Source: Dysgonomonas sp. PH5-45
Lineage (GTDB): Bacteria > Bacteroidota > Bacteroidia > Bacteroidales > Dysgonomonadaceae
Reading direction: 5' to 3'
DNA length: 64,000 nt
Assembly: GCF_029893235.1 (NCBI RefSeq)
Contig: NZ_JARXWE010000003.1
Coordinates: forward strand, 1-64,000
The notes under the pieces are model-generated. The model was given only the letters and a program-made list of their open reading frames with translations. It was not told the DNA's origin and did not search any database. The position numbers and the translations under genes were made by a program. Shown here piece by piece: positions 28,692 through 37,900 of this stretch; positions within the stretch are counted from its first letter, which is position 1; each line of letters starts with the position of its first letter.

Positions 28692-29408
28692 TCAGGTATA
28701 AAGTTTTGCATTGGATATGATTGGGCTAAAAGCCAGATATTCTTTGTTATCGGCATAGATAAACAACAAAGAACCATCTTTTATTACATCTATAACCGCG
28801 TCATTGATATCGGGTGGTAGGGCGGGGCAACCCCAACTACGGCCAAGTCGGCCGTTCGATTCCATGTAAGATGGCTCGCAATAATCGGCGGCATGTATCA
28901 CGACTGACCTTGCCTTGGCATTGTCGTTAATGCCTTTTTCCAATCCGTTTATTATCAGCGAATAACCATTCTTGCCGTTGTATGTGTTTTCTGTAAGGTA
29001 AAAGCCGAGGGAACTTTTATGCGAATTTTTACGGTTCGAAAACGATGTGGCGTAGTTCTCGCCACTGCCACGCCCATGTGCTACATGGCTTGCGAATAAT
29101 ATCGTCTTGTTTTCGAGGTCGAGAACAAAAAGGCGTTCTTGAGTTGAGGGTTTGGTGAAGTCAATCAGCGTGATTATCGTTTTGTTTTTAGGATTTATGG
29201 CCTTATATCCGGCCATTGCCTGTTCAAACATTTCTTGTCCGATAAACTCCTTGAGGTTCATTTCTTCGTATAGAAGTTCGGTTTCGGACATTGTCGGTGC
29301 TGTGATTTTTCTTGCCGGCTTTTGGCTTGAAGTATTGTTGTTCGAATTACTTGCAGGAACAAATATGAAAATTGAAATGAGGGTTAAACCGAAAAATAAT
29401 TTATACAT
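28692..29408 (-). CDS. Murein L,D-transpeptidase catalytic-domain protein (YkuD_2 type)
   Basis: The 238-residue secreted protein has an N-terminal hydrophobic signal (residues 3-20). Its catalytic domain has FVLDLENKTILFASHVAHG, a NGYSLIINGLEKGINDN stretch, His172 in VVIHAADY and the nucleophile Cys194 in GRSWGCPAL. This arrangement is the YkuD_2 branch rather than classic YkuD (SHGCxR). The family is thought to act on peptidoglycan cross-links or attachment in the periplasm; a defined reaction for this branch is less certain. It lies 56 bases after another L,D-transpeptidase gene. Confidence 0.9.
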   Translation of the reverse strand: MYKLFFGLTLISIFIFVPASNSNNNTSSQKPARKITAPTMSETELLYEEMNLKEFIGQEMFEQAMAGYKAINPKNKTIITLIDFTKPSTQERLFVLDLENKTILFASHVAHGRGSGENYATSFSNRKNSHKSSLGFYLTENTYNGKNGYSLIINGLEKGINDNAKARSVVIHAADYCEPSYMESNGRLGRSWGCPALPPDINDAVIDVIKDGSLLFIYADNKEYLAFSPIISNAKLYT

Positions 29409-29464
29409 AAGTTTTTATGGGCACAATAATGTTTTCTTTCCCCTGTGTGCCTCAGAGGTTTTTA

Positions 29465-30481
29465 TTAATCTAATACAAATACTAATGCCTCATATTTTGG
29501 GGCCCAATCGTATACAAACTTTGCGTGCGACGACGCATTACGCACACACATGTGCGAACGCGGGGTTGTACCCAATGTTGAACTGAACTCGATAATATCG
29601 GTCCGTGGCAGATTGACAGGAACGCCATGTATATAAGCTCCGTTTGTGAAACGGCTTGCATAAGGGGCAAAGCCGGCATGCTCGGTCAATGATCCGTCTT
29701 GCAGGAATATCATTGTAGATCTTTTGTCTTGTACTACAAACAAACCTGTTGGCGTTTCCTGCCCGTATGGTGGCCTGTGTTTTCCGGTAGTTGCAGGATT
29801 CATGCTGCGGACTACCCAACAAGTGTCTGTTTTTTCGAGCGTTGCAATGTTCTGATTTGTAACGTCAACAAATACCGCCTTGTTAAAAACAACTGTGTCG
29901 CCAATCGTTTTGATATATCGTTTGGGAACCAACCATTCTTTTTTAGTTTCAGCTATTTCCACCTTTACAAAGTCGGATACATCCTCCAAATATCTCACCA
30001 AACTTCCATCCCGTCCGTAAAGTTCAGCTTCGAGGGTATCGTTTTCCAAAAACAAGGGAACAGATTGATAGCGCTCCACCCCTAAAGTATCTGATATGCG
30101 CTTATATTCGTCTCTGTTCCATACTTTAACCAAAGGAGCTTGTCCATTCAGATTTTTGTAATTTTGCAACACTGCCCACATGGCAGGTTTGCGTTGCATG
30201 TTTTCGACCAATGCTAACCGCTCCTTTATTTTGTCCCACTGAAAAACACGAACCGTATCTTTATACGGGTAAGTATCTTCGAGTGTATATTTATCGTATT
30301 TTAATTCTTTTACTATCAGTATATCGTCAGCCGAGAGAGTGTCTATCACCGGTTCTACGTCTTCTACCAGCAACGAGTCTGTTTTGTTTGCATCGTTGGT
30401 TGGCCGGTTAGAATTTGTATTGCAAGACGAAAAATAAAATATATTTGCTAAACAAGTAAATAGTATTACAACTTTTCTCAT
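29465..30481 (-). CDS. L,D-transpeptidase lipoprotein (YkuD family)
   Basis: The 338-residue protein starts MRKVVILFTCLANIFYFSSC, a lipoprotein signal with the Cys at residue 20. A YkuD-like domain occupies the C-terminal half. ETPTGLFVVQDKRSTMIFL precedes His285 in AYIHGVPVN, and the nucleophile Cys312 lies in SHMCVRN, a variant of the usual SHGCIR with Met in place of Gly. The N-terminal 150 residues are acidic with no named domain. It is probably anchored in the membrane and forms 3-3 peptidoglycan links or attaches proteins. It is first of a same-strand set with the YkuD_2 protein and acyltransferase, with a -7 box at 30532-30539. Confidence 0.88.
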   Translation of the reverse strand: MRKVVILFTCLANIFYFSSCNTNSNRPTNDANKTDSLLVEDVEPVIDTLSADDILIVKELKYDKYTLEDTYPYKDTVRVFQWDKIKERLALVENMQRKPAMWAVLQNYKNLNGQAPLVKVWNRDEYKRISDTLGVERYQSVPLFLENDTLEAELYGRDGSLVRYLEDVSDFVKVEIAETKKEWLVPKRYIKTIGDTVVFNKAVFVDVTNQNIATLEKTDTCWVVRSMNPATTGKHRPPYGQETPTGLFVVQDKRSTMIFLQDGSLTEHAGFAPYASRFTNGAYIHGVPVNLPRTDIIEFSSTLGTTPRSHMCVRNASSHAKFVYDWAPKYEALVFVLD

Positions 30482-30531
30482 TATTTATGTTTGCTGGAAG
30501 TAATATGTGTTAAGTATTAGATTTCAGCCAA

Positions 30532-30539
30532 CAAAGATA
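30532..30539 (-). promoter_or_regulatory. -7 box TATCTTTG of the L,D-transpeptidase lipoprotein gene
   Basis: A full consensus match about 50 bases upstream of the ATG at 30481. Confidence 0.55.
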
Positions 30540-30548
30540 ATGAAATTA

Positions 30549-31121
30549 TTAAAAACCCCTCAGCTCTTTAAATAACTTCTGTACGGGTAGCCCCATAATA
30601 TTGTAGTACGAACCCGAAATATATTCAACCGCAATATAGCCTATCCACTCCTGTACGCCATATGCTCCGGCCTTATCCATCGGTCTGTATTTTTCTACAT
30701 AATATTCTATATCGTTTTCGCTCAATTCGGCAAAACGAACATCCGACACAGCCGAGAATGTTTTTTGTTTATCCTTCGTGTACAGGCAAACTCCTGTTAC
30801 AACCTGATGGGTTTTGCCTGACAGTTTAGCCAGCATTTGCTTTGCATGCGTTTCATTTTCGGGCTTTCCGTATATTTGCCCGTCCAGTATCACTACCGTA
30901 TCGGCTGTTATAACCATCGTATCGCCATCTACCAAGGAAGCATAAGCCTCAGCCTTTTTATTGGCCAGGTATTCGGGAACTTTTGCCGGTTCAATATCCG
31001 GAGGATAAGACTCGTCAATATCTTGCAGAACTTTCACCTCGAAAGGTATATCCAACCCTTTCAACAGTTCCTGCCTGCGTGGCGAGTTCGATGCAAGGAT
31101 TATCTTGTAACCGTCAACCAT
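30549..31121 (-). CDS. maf: Maf family nucleotide pyrophosphatase
   Basis: The 190-residue protein begins with the family signature ILASNSPRRQELLKGL (S-x-S-P-R-R), continues with ITADTVVILDGQIYGKPENE and ends with EYISGSYYNIMGLPVQKLF. Maf proteins hydrolyse non-canonical or modified nucleoside triphosphates such as dTTP/UTP or m7GTP and have been tied to septum control; subfamily cannot be fixed by eye. The start codon overlaps the kdsA stop by one base (TAATG), showing translational coupling. Confidence 0.95.
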   Translation of the reverse strand: MVDGYKIILASNSPRRQELLKGLDIPFEVKVLQDIDESYPPDIEPAKVPEYLANKKAEAYASLVDGDTMVITADTVVILDGQIYGKPENETHAKQMLAKLSGKTHQVVTGVCLYTKDKQKTFSAVSDVRFAELSENDIEYYVEKYRPMDKAGAYGVQEWIGYIAVEYISGSYYNIMGLPVQKLFKELRGF

Positions 31122-31915
31122 TACAAAGCCTGTTTAAGACGAACCAGACGGGTCATAAGCCCTTCCATTTGGTCTAAAGGTAACATATTTGCCCCATCCG
31201 ATTTTGCTACCGATGGGTCTTGATGGGTTTCTATGAACAAACCGTCAGCACCTGTGGCTATACCGGCCTTGCACATGGTTTCTATCAGTTTGGGCTGCCC
31301 GCCGGTAACCCCCGATGTTTGGTTTGGCATTTGCAAACAATGGGTAGCATCGAGTACAACAGGGAAACCAAAGGCTTGCATTTCGGGTATCGCGCGGAAG
31401 TCTACCACGAGGTCACCATAACCAAACGAAACTCCACGTTCGGTCAACATCACATTTTCATTGCCCGAATCAACTATTTTCTGAACCGCAAACTTCATGG
31501 CATGAGGTGCAAGAAACTGTCCTTTCTTTACGTTTACAATCTTCCCTGTTTTAGCGGCCGCAACCAACAGTTCGGTTTGCCGGCACAAAAAAGCCGGAAT
31601 CTGCAACACATCTACATACTGCGCGGCCATATCGGCCTCGTGCACTTCGTGAATATCGGTCACGGTGGGTATGCCGAAGGTTTCGCCCACCTTGCGTAAT
31701 ATCTTCAGGGCTTTTTCGTCGCCTATGCCCGTGAAGGAATCAACACGCGAGCGGTTTGCTTTGCGGTACGAACCCTTAAAGACATAAGGAATGTTGAGTT
31801 TGGAGGTAATGTTCATTATTTTTTCGGCAATATCGAGAGCCATTGCTTCGCCTTCAATAACACATGGGCCTGCCATGAGAAAGAAATTACCGTTCTTCAG
31901 TTCAGATATATTCAT
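31121..31915 (-). CDS. kdsA: 3-deoxy-8-phosphooctulonate synthase (Kdo-8-P synthase)
   Basis: The enzyme condenses phosphoenolpyruvate with arabinose 5-phosphate to Kdo 8-phosphate for the LPS inner core. The 264-residue protein shows MAGPCVIEGEAMALDIAEKI, PYVFKGSYRKANRSRVDSFTG, DVLQIPAFLCRQTELLVAAA and VVLDATHCLQMPN. Cys in the AGPCVIE segment, where the metal-independent E. coli enzyme has Asn, points to the metal-dependent class. It lies 5 bases after comB and one base overlapped with maf, so the three form one operon. Confidence 0.97.
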   Translation of the reverse strand: MNISELKNGNFFLMAGPCVIEGEAMALDIAEKIMNITSKLNIPYVFKGSYRKANRSRVDSFTGIGDEKALKILRKVGETFGIPTVTDIHEVHEADMAAQYVDVLQIPAFLCRQTELLVAAAKTGKIVNVKKGQFLAPHAMKFAVQKIVDSGNENVMLTERGVSFGYGDLVVDFRAIPEMQAFGFPVVLDATHCLQMPNQTSGVTGGQPKLIETMCKAGIATGADGLFIETHQDPSVAKSDGANMLPLDQMEGLMTRLVRLKQAL

Positions 31916-31920
31916 TTTCG

Positions 31921-32649
31921 TTATCGGTTTCTATTTAGGTCTGTTAATCGTTTTGTTTCTTTATCGTAAATGGGCAAAACATGTTCGGTATCCGTTTGTA
32001 GGCAATAGCGTGCCACCTCAAGCAGATTGTGTTGCTTCAATCTTACATAATGTTCGCTGCGTTCTATGTATTTGCCAACATCGGCTTTGGCTTCGTGCCA
32101 CATAGATAGAGTCACTTGCACGGAGTCGGACAGAACGGAATAGTTGCCCTCCGTTTTCAGTATATCGGCCAAAGCTCCTCCAAAAAGGGTATCTTCTATA
32201 TTGAAACGGTCTCTCCATCCGGAGCAAAGCACAAGTACATTTTTCTGTTCCGCAAGGCAGTAGTTTGCCACAGCCGACAGGTTCGAAAATGAGCCGATTA
32301 CCAGCGAATAACAGTTCTTGGCTATTTCTATGGCGCGTGTTCCGTTTGTTGTGGAAATAACGATATCCTGATCCTTCACCTTATCGGGCGAATAATCGGA
32401 CGGAGTATTGCCAAAATCGGCAAAATCGACACGCATCACATTACGCTCACCTCCCACCAGATAGCCTTTATCTTTATACGCCTTGGCTTCTTCTATGGTT
32501 TCGACGGGGATGACGCTCTTTGCTCCACTACCCAAAGCACCGCATATTGTTGAAGTAGCCCTGAATACGTCTACAACCACTACAATGGCATCGGGTTCTT
32601 CATACACGGGATATAACCGGGGCGAAAAGCATATTTCTATCTTACTCAT
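31921..32649 (-). CDS. comB: 2-phosphosulfolactate phosphatase family protein (ComB-like)
   Basis: The 242-residue protein shows the ComB pattern VVVVDVFRATSTICGALGSG near residue 25, LVGGERNVMRVDFADFGNTP, ISTTNGTRAIEIAKN and VLCSGWRDRFNIEDTLFGGA. ComB removes phosphate from 2-phosphosulfolactate in coenzyme M synthesis, which Bacteroidota do not carry out as far as known, so the true substrate here is open. ComA and ComC are not in the window. It is first of the comB-kdsA-maf operon, and a -7 box TAAATTTG is found at 32672-32679. Confidence 0.88.
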   Translation of the reverse strand: MSKIEICFSPRLYPVYEEPDAIVVVVDVFRATSTICGALGSGAKSVIPVETIEEAKAYKDKGYLVGGERNVMRVDFADFGNTPSDYSPDKVKDQDIVISTTNGTRAIEIAKNCYSLVIGSFSNLSAVANYCLAEQKNVLVLCSGWRDRFNIEDTLFGGALADILKTEGNYSVLSDSVQVTLSMWHEAKADVGKYIERSEHYVRLKQHNLLEVARYCLQTDTEHVLPIYDKETKRLTDLNRNR

Positions 32650-32671
32650 TTTCTTAAATCTTTCGGGGATG

Positions 32672-32679
32672 CAAATTTA
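32672..32679 (-). promoter_or_regulatory. -7 box TAAATTTG of the comB-kdsA-maf operon
   Basis: A full TAnnTTTG match about 25 bases upstream of the comB ATG. Confidence 0.5.
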
Positions 32680-32740
32680 CTAAAAATACACGAAAGCTGT
32701 GGATTCTCAAGGGGGTATTGTCGTCTCCCGTTCACGGTTA

Positions 32741-33565
32741 TTATTTGCAAAGATTGATGAGCCGGTCTATAAAGCTTGCTTCGGCTCCCAGTTCTTTTGC
32801 TTTTTCAAAGTCTTTCTTTGCCGCAAGTTTATCGTATTGTTCCAAGCGGATTTGTCCACGCATGATATACAATTCGGGACTTTCAAAACCTAAACTCTGA
32901 GCTTTGTTCAGGTCGTCGGTTGCATAGCGGAATTTGCGGGTGTTCAGATAACATTCGGCCCTGTCGAAATACAATTTGGCCAATCCTTTGTTTTCGCCAA
33001 TAAGATTGGTATATATTTTTTCGGCATCGTTCCATTGGTTCAGGTGTTTAAAGGCCAATGCGTGCCCTTGCTGTGCCATAATGTTGTTGGGTTCTATTTC
33101 TTCAATCTTATCGAAGTCTTTTCTGGCGGCGGGAATATCATTCTGGTTTATATGGAGCAGTCCGCGCCTGTAACGGGCAAGGATATCATTTTCGTTGTAA
33201 AAAAGGATAGAGTCATAGTCTTTCATTGCATCGTCGTCGCGTCTCATTTCGCAATACAGAACAGCCCTGTTGTGCAGAATACTGGGTACATTGTGGTTTT
33301 TAGACAGAGCAGTGTTGTAAGCCAGCAATGCCTCCTCCTGCTTACCCAACTTGCGCTGTATTGTTCCCAGATTAGACAGCAAAAGTGTATTACCTGCATT
33401 TGCGGGTTCTGCACGTAATGCTTGCAAGAGAGCAATTTCGGCCGAAAGGTAATCTCCTTTTTCGGCATAGTCGGCCGATTTAAGAACTAATTCTTCATAC
33501 GTTTGCGAAAGAGTGAAACTTGAAAAGAAAAGTAACGGAATGAAGATAAATAAGCTTTTTTTCAT
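32741..33565 (-). CDS. Exported tetratricopeptide-repeat protein
   Basis: The 274-residue protein has a signal peptide (MKKSLFIFIPLLFFSSFTLS) and then about six to seven TPR units, each with the A/G-x-x-x-x-Y/F-x-x-A spacing (for example KGDYLSAEIALLQALRAEP, QEEALLAYNTALSKN, DIPAARKDFDKIEEIEPNN). No catalytic domain is visible. It is probably a periplasmic protein-interaction scaffold; the partner is unknown. A -7 box TATTTTTG lies at 33600-33607. Confidence 0.85.
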   Translation of the reverse strand: MKKSLFIFIPLLFFSSFTLSQTYEELVLKSADYAEKGDYLSAEIALLQALRAEPANAGNTLLLSNLGTIQRKLGKQEEALLAYNTALSKNHNVPSILHNRAVLYCEMRRDDDAMKDYDSILFYNENDILARYRRGLLHINQNDIPAARKDFDKIEEIEPNNIMAQQGHALAFKHLNQWNDAEKIYTNLIGENKGLAKLYFDRAECYLNTRKFRYATDDLNKAQSLGFESPELYIMRGQIRLEQYDKLAAKKDFEKAKELGAEASFIDRLINLCK

Positions 33566-33599
33566 TTTCGGTCTGCAATCTGTATTTATATTTCAAAAG

Positions 33600-33607
33600 C
33601 AAAAATA
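33600..33607 (-). promoter_or_regulatory. -7 box TATTTTTG of the TPR protein gene
   Basis: A full consensus match 35 bases upstream of the ATG at 33565. Confidence 0.45.
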
Positions 33608-33708
33608 CTTTTATTTTGTGTAAATACCTCTCCGATGGGCGTATAAAGAAACAGAAACTATGTTTACAGATGTTATTCCAAGAAATAGAGACGGAGGCAG
33701 AGGCGCGT

Positions 33709-34797
33709 CTATTCATCATCCCATTCCTTGAATGGAAGGTAAAGCTGCATGGCTCCGCTCCAATCGCTTTCGTCTACATCCGTATTTTTGATGGTAAGCC
33801 CAATAAGCCTCACTTTAGGGCTTATATCTATTGTTTCGAGCAACTCTGCCCCTACCGAGTAGAGGGTTTCGAAATCAGAAACAACCAACGGCATGGTTCT
33901 GCTACGGGTTATTATCCGGAAATCGGCAAATTTCACCTTCAAGGTAACGGTTCTTCCCTGAAAGGAACGCCGGCTTATGCGCCCTATAACATCTTGGGCA
34001 ACACCCTCCAACTCCTTTAGGAGTTCGGGCAAAGAATCGAAATCGCTGGCAAAGGTATTTTCGGCTCCTATCGATTTGCGTACACGATTGGGCTGAACCT
34101 CTCTGTCGTCTTGTCCACGAGCATTCATAAAATAAACATGTCCGGCTTTACCGAAGGCGGCCGCAAGCTCGGCTTCGGTTTTGAGTTTCAGGTCGCCCCC
34201 TGTTTTTATTCCCATTTGGTGCATCTTTTGGGCAGTAACCCGTCCTACACCAAAAAACTTTTCTATGGGCAGGGCTTCAACAAACTGCTCAGCAACCTTG
34301 GGGCGTATAATGAATAATCCGTTGGGTTTATTCTGATCGGATGCTATTTTTGCGAGGAACTTATTGAAGGACACACCTGCCGAAGCCGTTAGCCCTGTTT
34401 CCTGAAAAATACGGTCTCTTATCTCTTGTGCTATCTGTGTAGCCGATTCTATATTTTTATGGTTTGTGGTGACATCCAAAAAAGCTTCGTCGAGCGCTAG
34501 AGGTTCAACAATGTCGGTATACTCAAAAAAAACATCCATAATATGCCTCGATACTTCCTTGTAAGCATCGAACCGGCTTTGAACAAAAATAAGGTGCGGA
34601 CATTTGCGTAATGCAGTTTTGGAGGGCATCGCCGAGCGCACACCATAACGGCGGGCTTCGTAACTGGCCGCTGCAACAACACCTCTATCGCCCGGATGAC
34701 CAACCGCCAGAGGCTTCCCTCTGTACGCCGGGTTGTCGCGCTGCTCTATGGAAGCATAAAACGCATCCATGTCTATATGTATAATTTTCCGTACCAT
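33709..34797 (-). CDS. dinB: DNA polymerase IV (Y-family translesion polymerase)
   Basis: The 362-residue protein starts MVRKIIHIDMDAFYASIEQR with the catalytic Asp of motif I, then has PLALDEAFLDVT with the D-E pair, TASAGVSFNKFLAKIASDQN, and a little-finger domain. It ends with MQLYLPF, a sliding-clamp binding motif. The frame is open upstream to 34890, but the -7 box at 34810-34817 falls inside that extension and MVRKIIHIDMD is the family start. The polymerase copies past damaged bases with low fidelity. No LexA-like site was recognised. Confidence 0.96.
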   Translation of the reverse strand: MVRKIIHIDMDAFYASIEQRDNPAYRGKPLAVGHPGDRGVVAAASYEARRYGVRSAMPSKTALRKCPHLIFVQSRFDAYKEVSRHIMDVFFEYTDIVEPLALDEAFLDVTTNHKNIESATQIAQEIRDRIFQETGLTASAGVSFNKFLAKIASDQNKPNGLFIIRPKVAEQFVEALPIEKFFGVGRVTAQKMHQMGIKTGGDLKLKTEAELAAAFGKAGHVYFMNARGQDDREVQPNRVRKSIGAENTFASDFDSLPELLKELEGVAQDVIGRISRRSFQGRTVTLKVKFADFRIITRSRTMPLVVSDFETLYSVGAELLETIDISPKVRLIGLTIKNTDVDESDWSGAMQLYLPFKEWDDE

Positions 34798-34809
34798 GAA
34801 TCTTATACA

Positions 34810-34817
34810 CAAAGATA
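34810..34817 (-). promoter_or_regulatory. -7 box TATCTTTG of dinB
   Basis: A full consensus match 12 bases upstream of the dinB ATG, implying a very short leader; it decides the start. Confidence 0.55.
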
Positions 34818-34860
34818 GATTTATCCGGCTGTATACACAGAGTAAAAATGAGAAAAAAGA

Positions 34861-34911
34861 AGAGACTGGCTCAATCGGAAAAAATGACAAACCGAATTGA
34901 GCCAGCCTCTC
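34861..34911. terminator. Long-stem terminator of the alpha-2-macroglobulin-like gene
   Basis: GAGACTGGCTCAATCGG pairs with CCGAATTGAGCCAGCCTCTC with small bulges. The minus strand then reads CTTCTTTTTTCTCATTTTT, a U-rich tail. Confidence 0.8.
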
Positions 34912-34920
34912 GTTATTTTA

Positions 34921-37900
34921 CTATCGTACCGTCACTTTTATTCCGGCCGTATGCGATACAAATTCGGGAGCATACATACACTGTATTGTTGTGATGCCGT
35001 TCGAATATTCGCCCGTGCGATTGGCATAAACAGGATATTCGAATACATATGTACCTTTAGGCAGATGATCGAAATAGAAATTTGTAGAGGCATCCTTTGT
35101 TGCTTGATAATAAATAGAGGCATTCTGCCAACGCACACCCGAAAGTGTTTCTATCGGTTCAAAACACGACGCCCGCATATCTTTCAACTGAACAAAGTCT
35201 AAATCGCGGTCGGCACGCACGGTTAGGCGTACAACAACTTTATCGCCCACTTTTATCGGATTGCTTTCAGTTATCTGTACCAAAGTTTTTCCGCCGGCTG
35301 TAACCTGTTCCACAAACAGTTTTTTATCTACATTTAAATCGCCCTTTTGTGCCGAGATCTTGTCAAGGTCTTCGTAATACTGCCAATACATGGCCCCCCA
35401 TTCGGGTCCGCCATCGGGTTTTTCTATGCGTATTTTTGCCATGTTTGCGTTAATATCTTGTCCTGTCCAAGCCTCTTTAAAGTAGCCTGTTCCCAGCTCT
35501 TTGTTTTCAGGTGCAATCTCCTTACCACCTACAAAAACCTTTGTGCCGGCATCAGAAGAGAACCAGTCAGAGCCATTACTCAACAAGGCGTAAATAGCAT
35601 CAATCGTGGCATGAGTCGATTCCCAGGCTTGCGTTTGCTTTTGTTTCAATAACCATTGTTTCAACAAATCCATTTCTTGGGCTGGAGCTTTCATTTCTTT
35701 GAACGCTTCCATCATAAAGGTATGAGTCGTTACAGCCGATTGCGACATAAATGCCGAACTTTGGTTATTTGTCCAGAACATACCCATTTCGTCGTTTACG
35801 GTTGCATATTCACGTACCGATTTCATTATCTTGTCGGCCAATTCTTTATTTCCGTTACGCAAGGCAAGCACTATCATCAGTGAACGTTCGTAAAGGTTTA
35901 GTTTTGTCCAATTCTTTTCAACAACCGATGTATAGAAACGTTCCGCTTCGCGTGCATCCTTGTCGATTGGTATATCCCTGTATGCCGAACGTACGAACAT
36001 ATATTCCAACTGCGAAGTACTGATGTTGGTTGCTTTTTCCCAATCTTTCGTTTTTTTCAGTTCAGTGTAATCCTTCACTATTTCTTTATCCAAGAAGTTC
36101 AAGGCATTCATCTGCGCTTGTTTTATCTGGTCGCCATACTGAACCGCATTCAATCTTACCAACTGTGTGTATCCATAAAGGATGTATTGTGTTACACTGC
36201 GGCTCGAATACATACCCTTATACCACGACCAACCTCCGTCGTTTCTTTGCAAATCAAGCAGTTTGGTGGTAGCGGCCTCGGTTTGCATGCGCGAGTTATT
36301 CATGTCGAACAACAACGACAAACGGTTCATTTGCTCCGTCTCAGTTTTAGCATCAAGTACCCAAGGTGTTTCTTCCAAAAGAACGGCTTTCAGTTCTTCG
36401 TTCTTTTGCAATTTCGATATCAGCGTTTCTTTGCTTCCGGCTTGCTTTTTCCATGCGTCAATCATAGCGTTTACTTTCGGATATTGTTTCATAATGTGCA
36501 TGCCCAATGTATTTACATAGTAGCTGGCAAGCCAGTTCACGGCATTTTCGTTAGCCGGATTACTCAATACCGGCAGAGTTTGAACGGCATACCAAGCCGG
36601 ATTATCGGCATATTCTAACGTCAAGCGATAATTGCTCAACGATGCCGATTTGTTGCCCGCAAAGCGGTCGAAAGTAAATTCTTTCACTCCTGCTTTGTTG
36701 GCGTTTATTGTCATGCTCTCGGTAACCAACATGCGGTTGGGCAATACAGAAAGAACATGCTGTTCGCCATCGCTAAACGACGGACTCTCGGCAACGATGC
36801 GACAACCCAAAAGGTCAATATCGGCAGGAACGGTAAATGTCCATGTTGCTGACGAAGAAGCATCTTTACCCAGACTGAATGTCTGCTTCTGTCCATCTAT
36901 TGCAAAATCCAGAATTTTGTCTGTCAATGGGTCAAAAAACTCGATGCGAACCTCTCCGCTCACGGCATTGTCCGACAGATTGGAGATTTTGGTAGAAATA
37001 CTGGTTCTGTCGCCCTGACGAACAAAACGTGGCATATTGGGCGTCACCATCAGCTCCTTGCGCGACACAACCATTGCCTCCAGCGAACCCTTGTTGAGTG
37101 ACTTATCGTAAGCCAAGGCTCGGAATTTCCATGTAGTGTTGCTTTCGGGAACCGTAAAGCTGATAATTGTTTCACCCTGCTCATTAGTACGCAATTGTGG
37201 ATAGAAAAATGCCGTTTCATTAAAATTACTACGGATTTGGGGAGATGCACCACTTTGTTTTTTAGGGGCACTTCCATATCCTTTCACAACAATCTCCCCT
37301 GTTGCTTCTGTTTGCAATCCGTCAATTTTACTTTCTAAAGCATCTGCCATATCATTCATAGGCGACATCGGCGCAGCAGCAGCCATACGATAACGGGTAT
37401 TATACCCCATGCCTAAGCTTAGATCAAACCAATTCAAGCGGTCAAAAATAAACGCCGGATATTCTAATGTTTGATAACCAAAATAAGAGTAAAGATAAGT
37501 CATTCTTTGATTTTCCCTCTGAAACAGAGAAGGAGAATCCCATGAAAAGGGGAATGGGTAGAAATGCCAATCTTTCGTTTTATGTATTTTATCGAGTGAC
37601 GAATCGTACATTGATGCTAATAGCTCTGCGAAAGCAGGTTGTCCTTTTTTATCCTTCACAGATATTCGCCATTCCTCATGTGCTCCAGGACGAAGTTTAT
37701 CGCGGAATACTTCTAACTTCAGATCCAAACCTTTACTATTATCTTCTACTTTATATAAATCACACTTATTTACATATTCCCGGCCTTCAACCACATAAGT
37801 AAACACAGCCGAAACTACATCCTCGTATTTATCCTTATAAGGAATTGTAAGTTTACGATTCTCATTATTTAAAATAAACTGCTGCCGCTCCAGAACTTCA

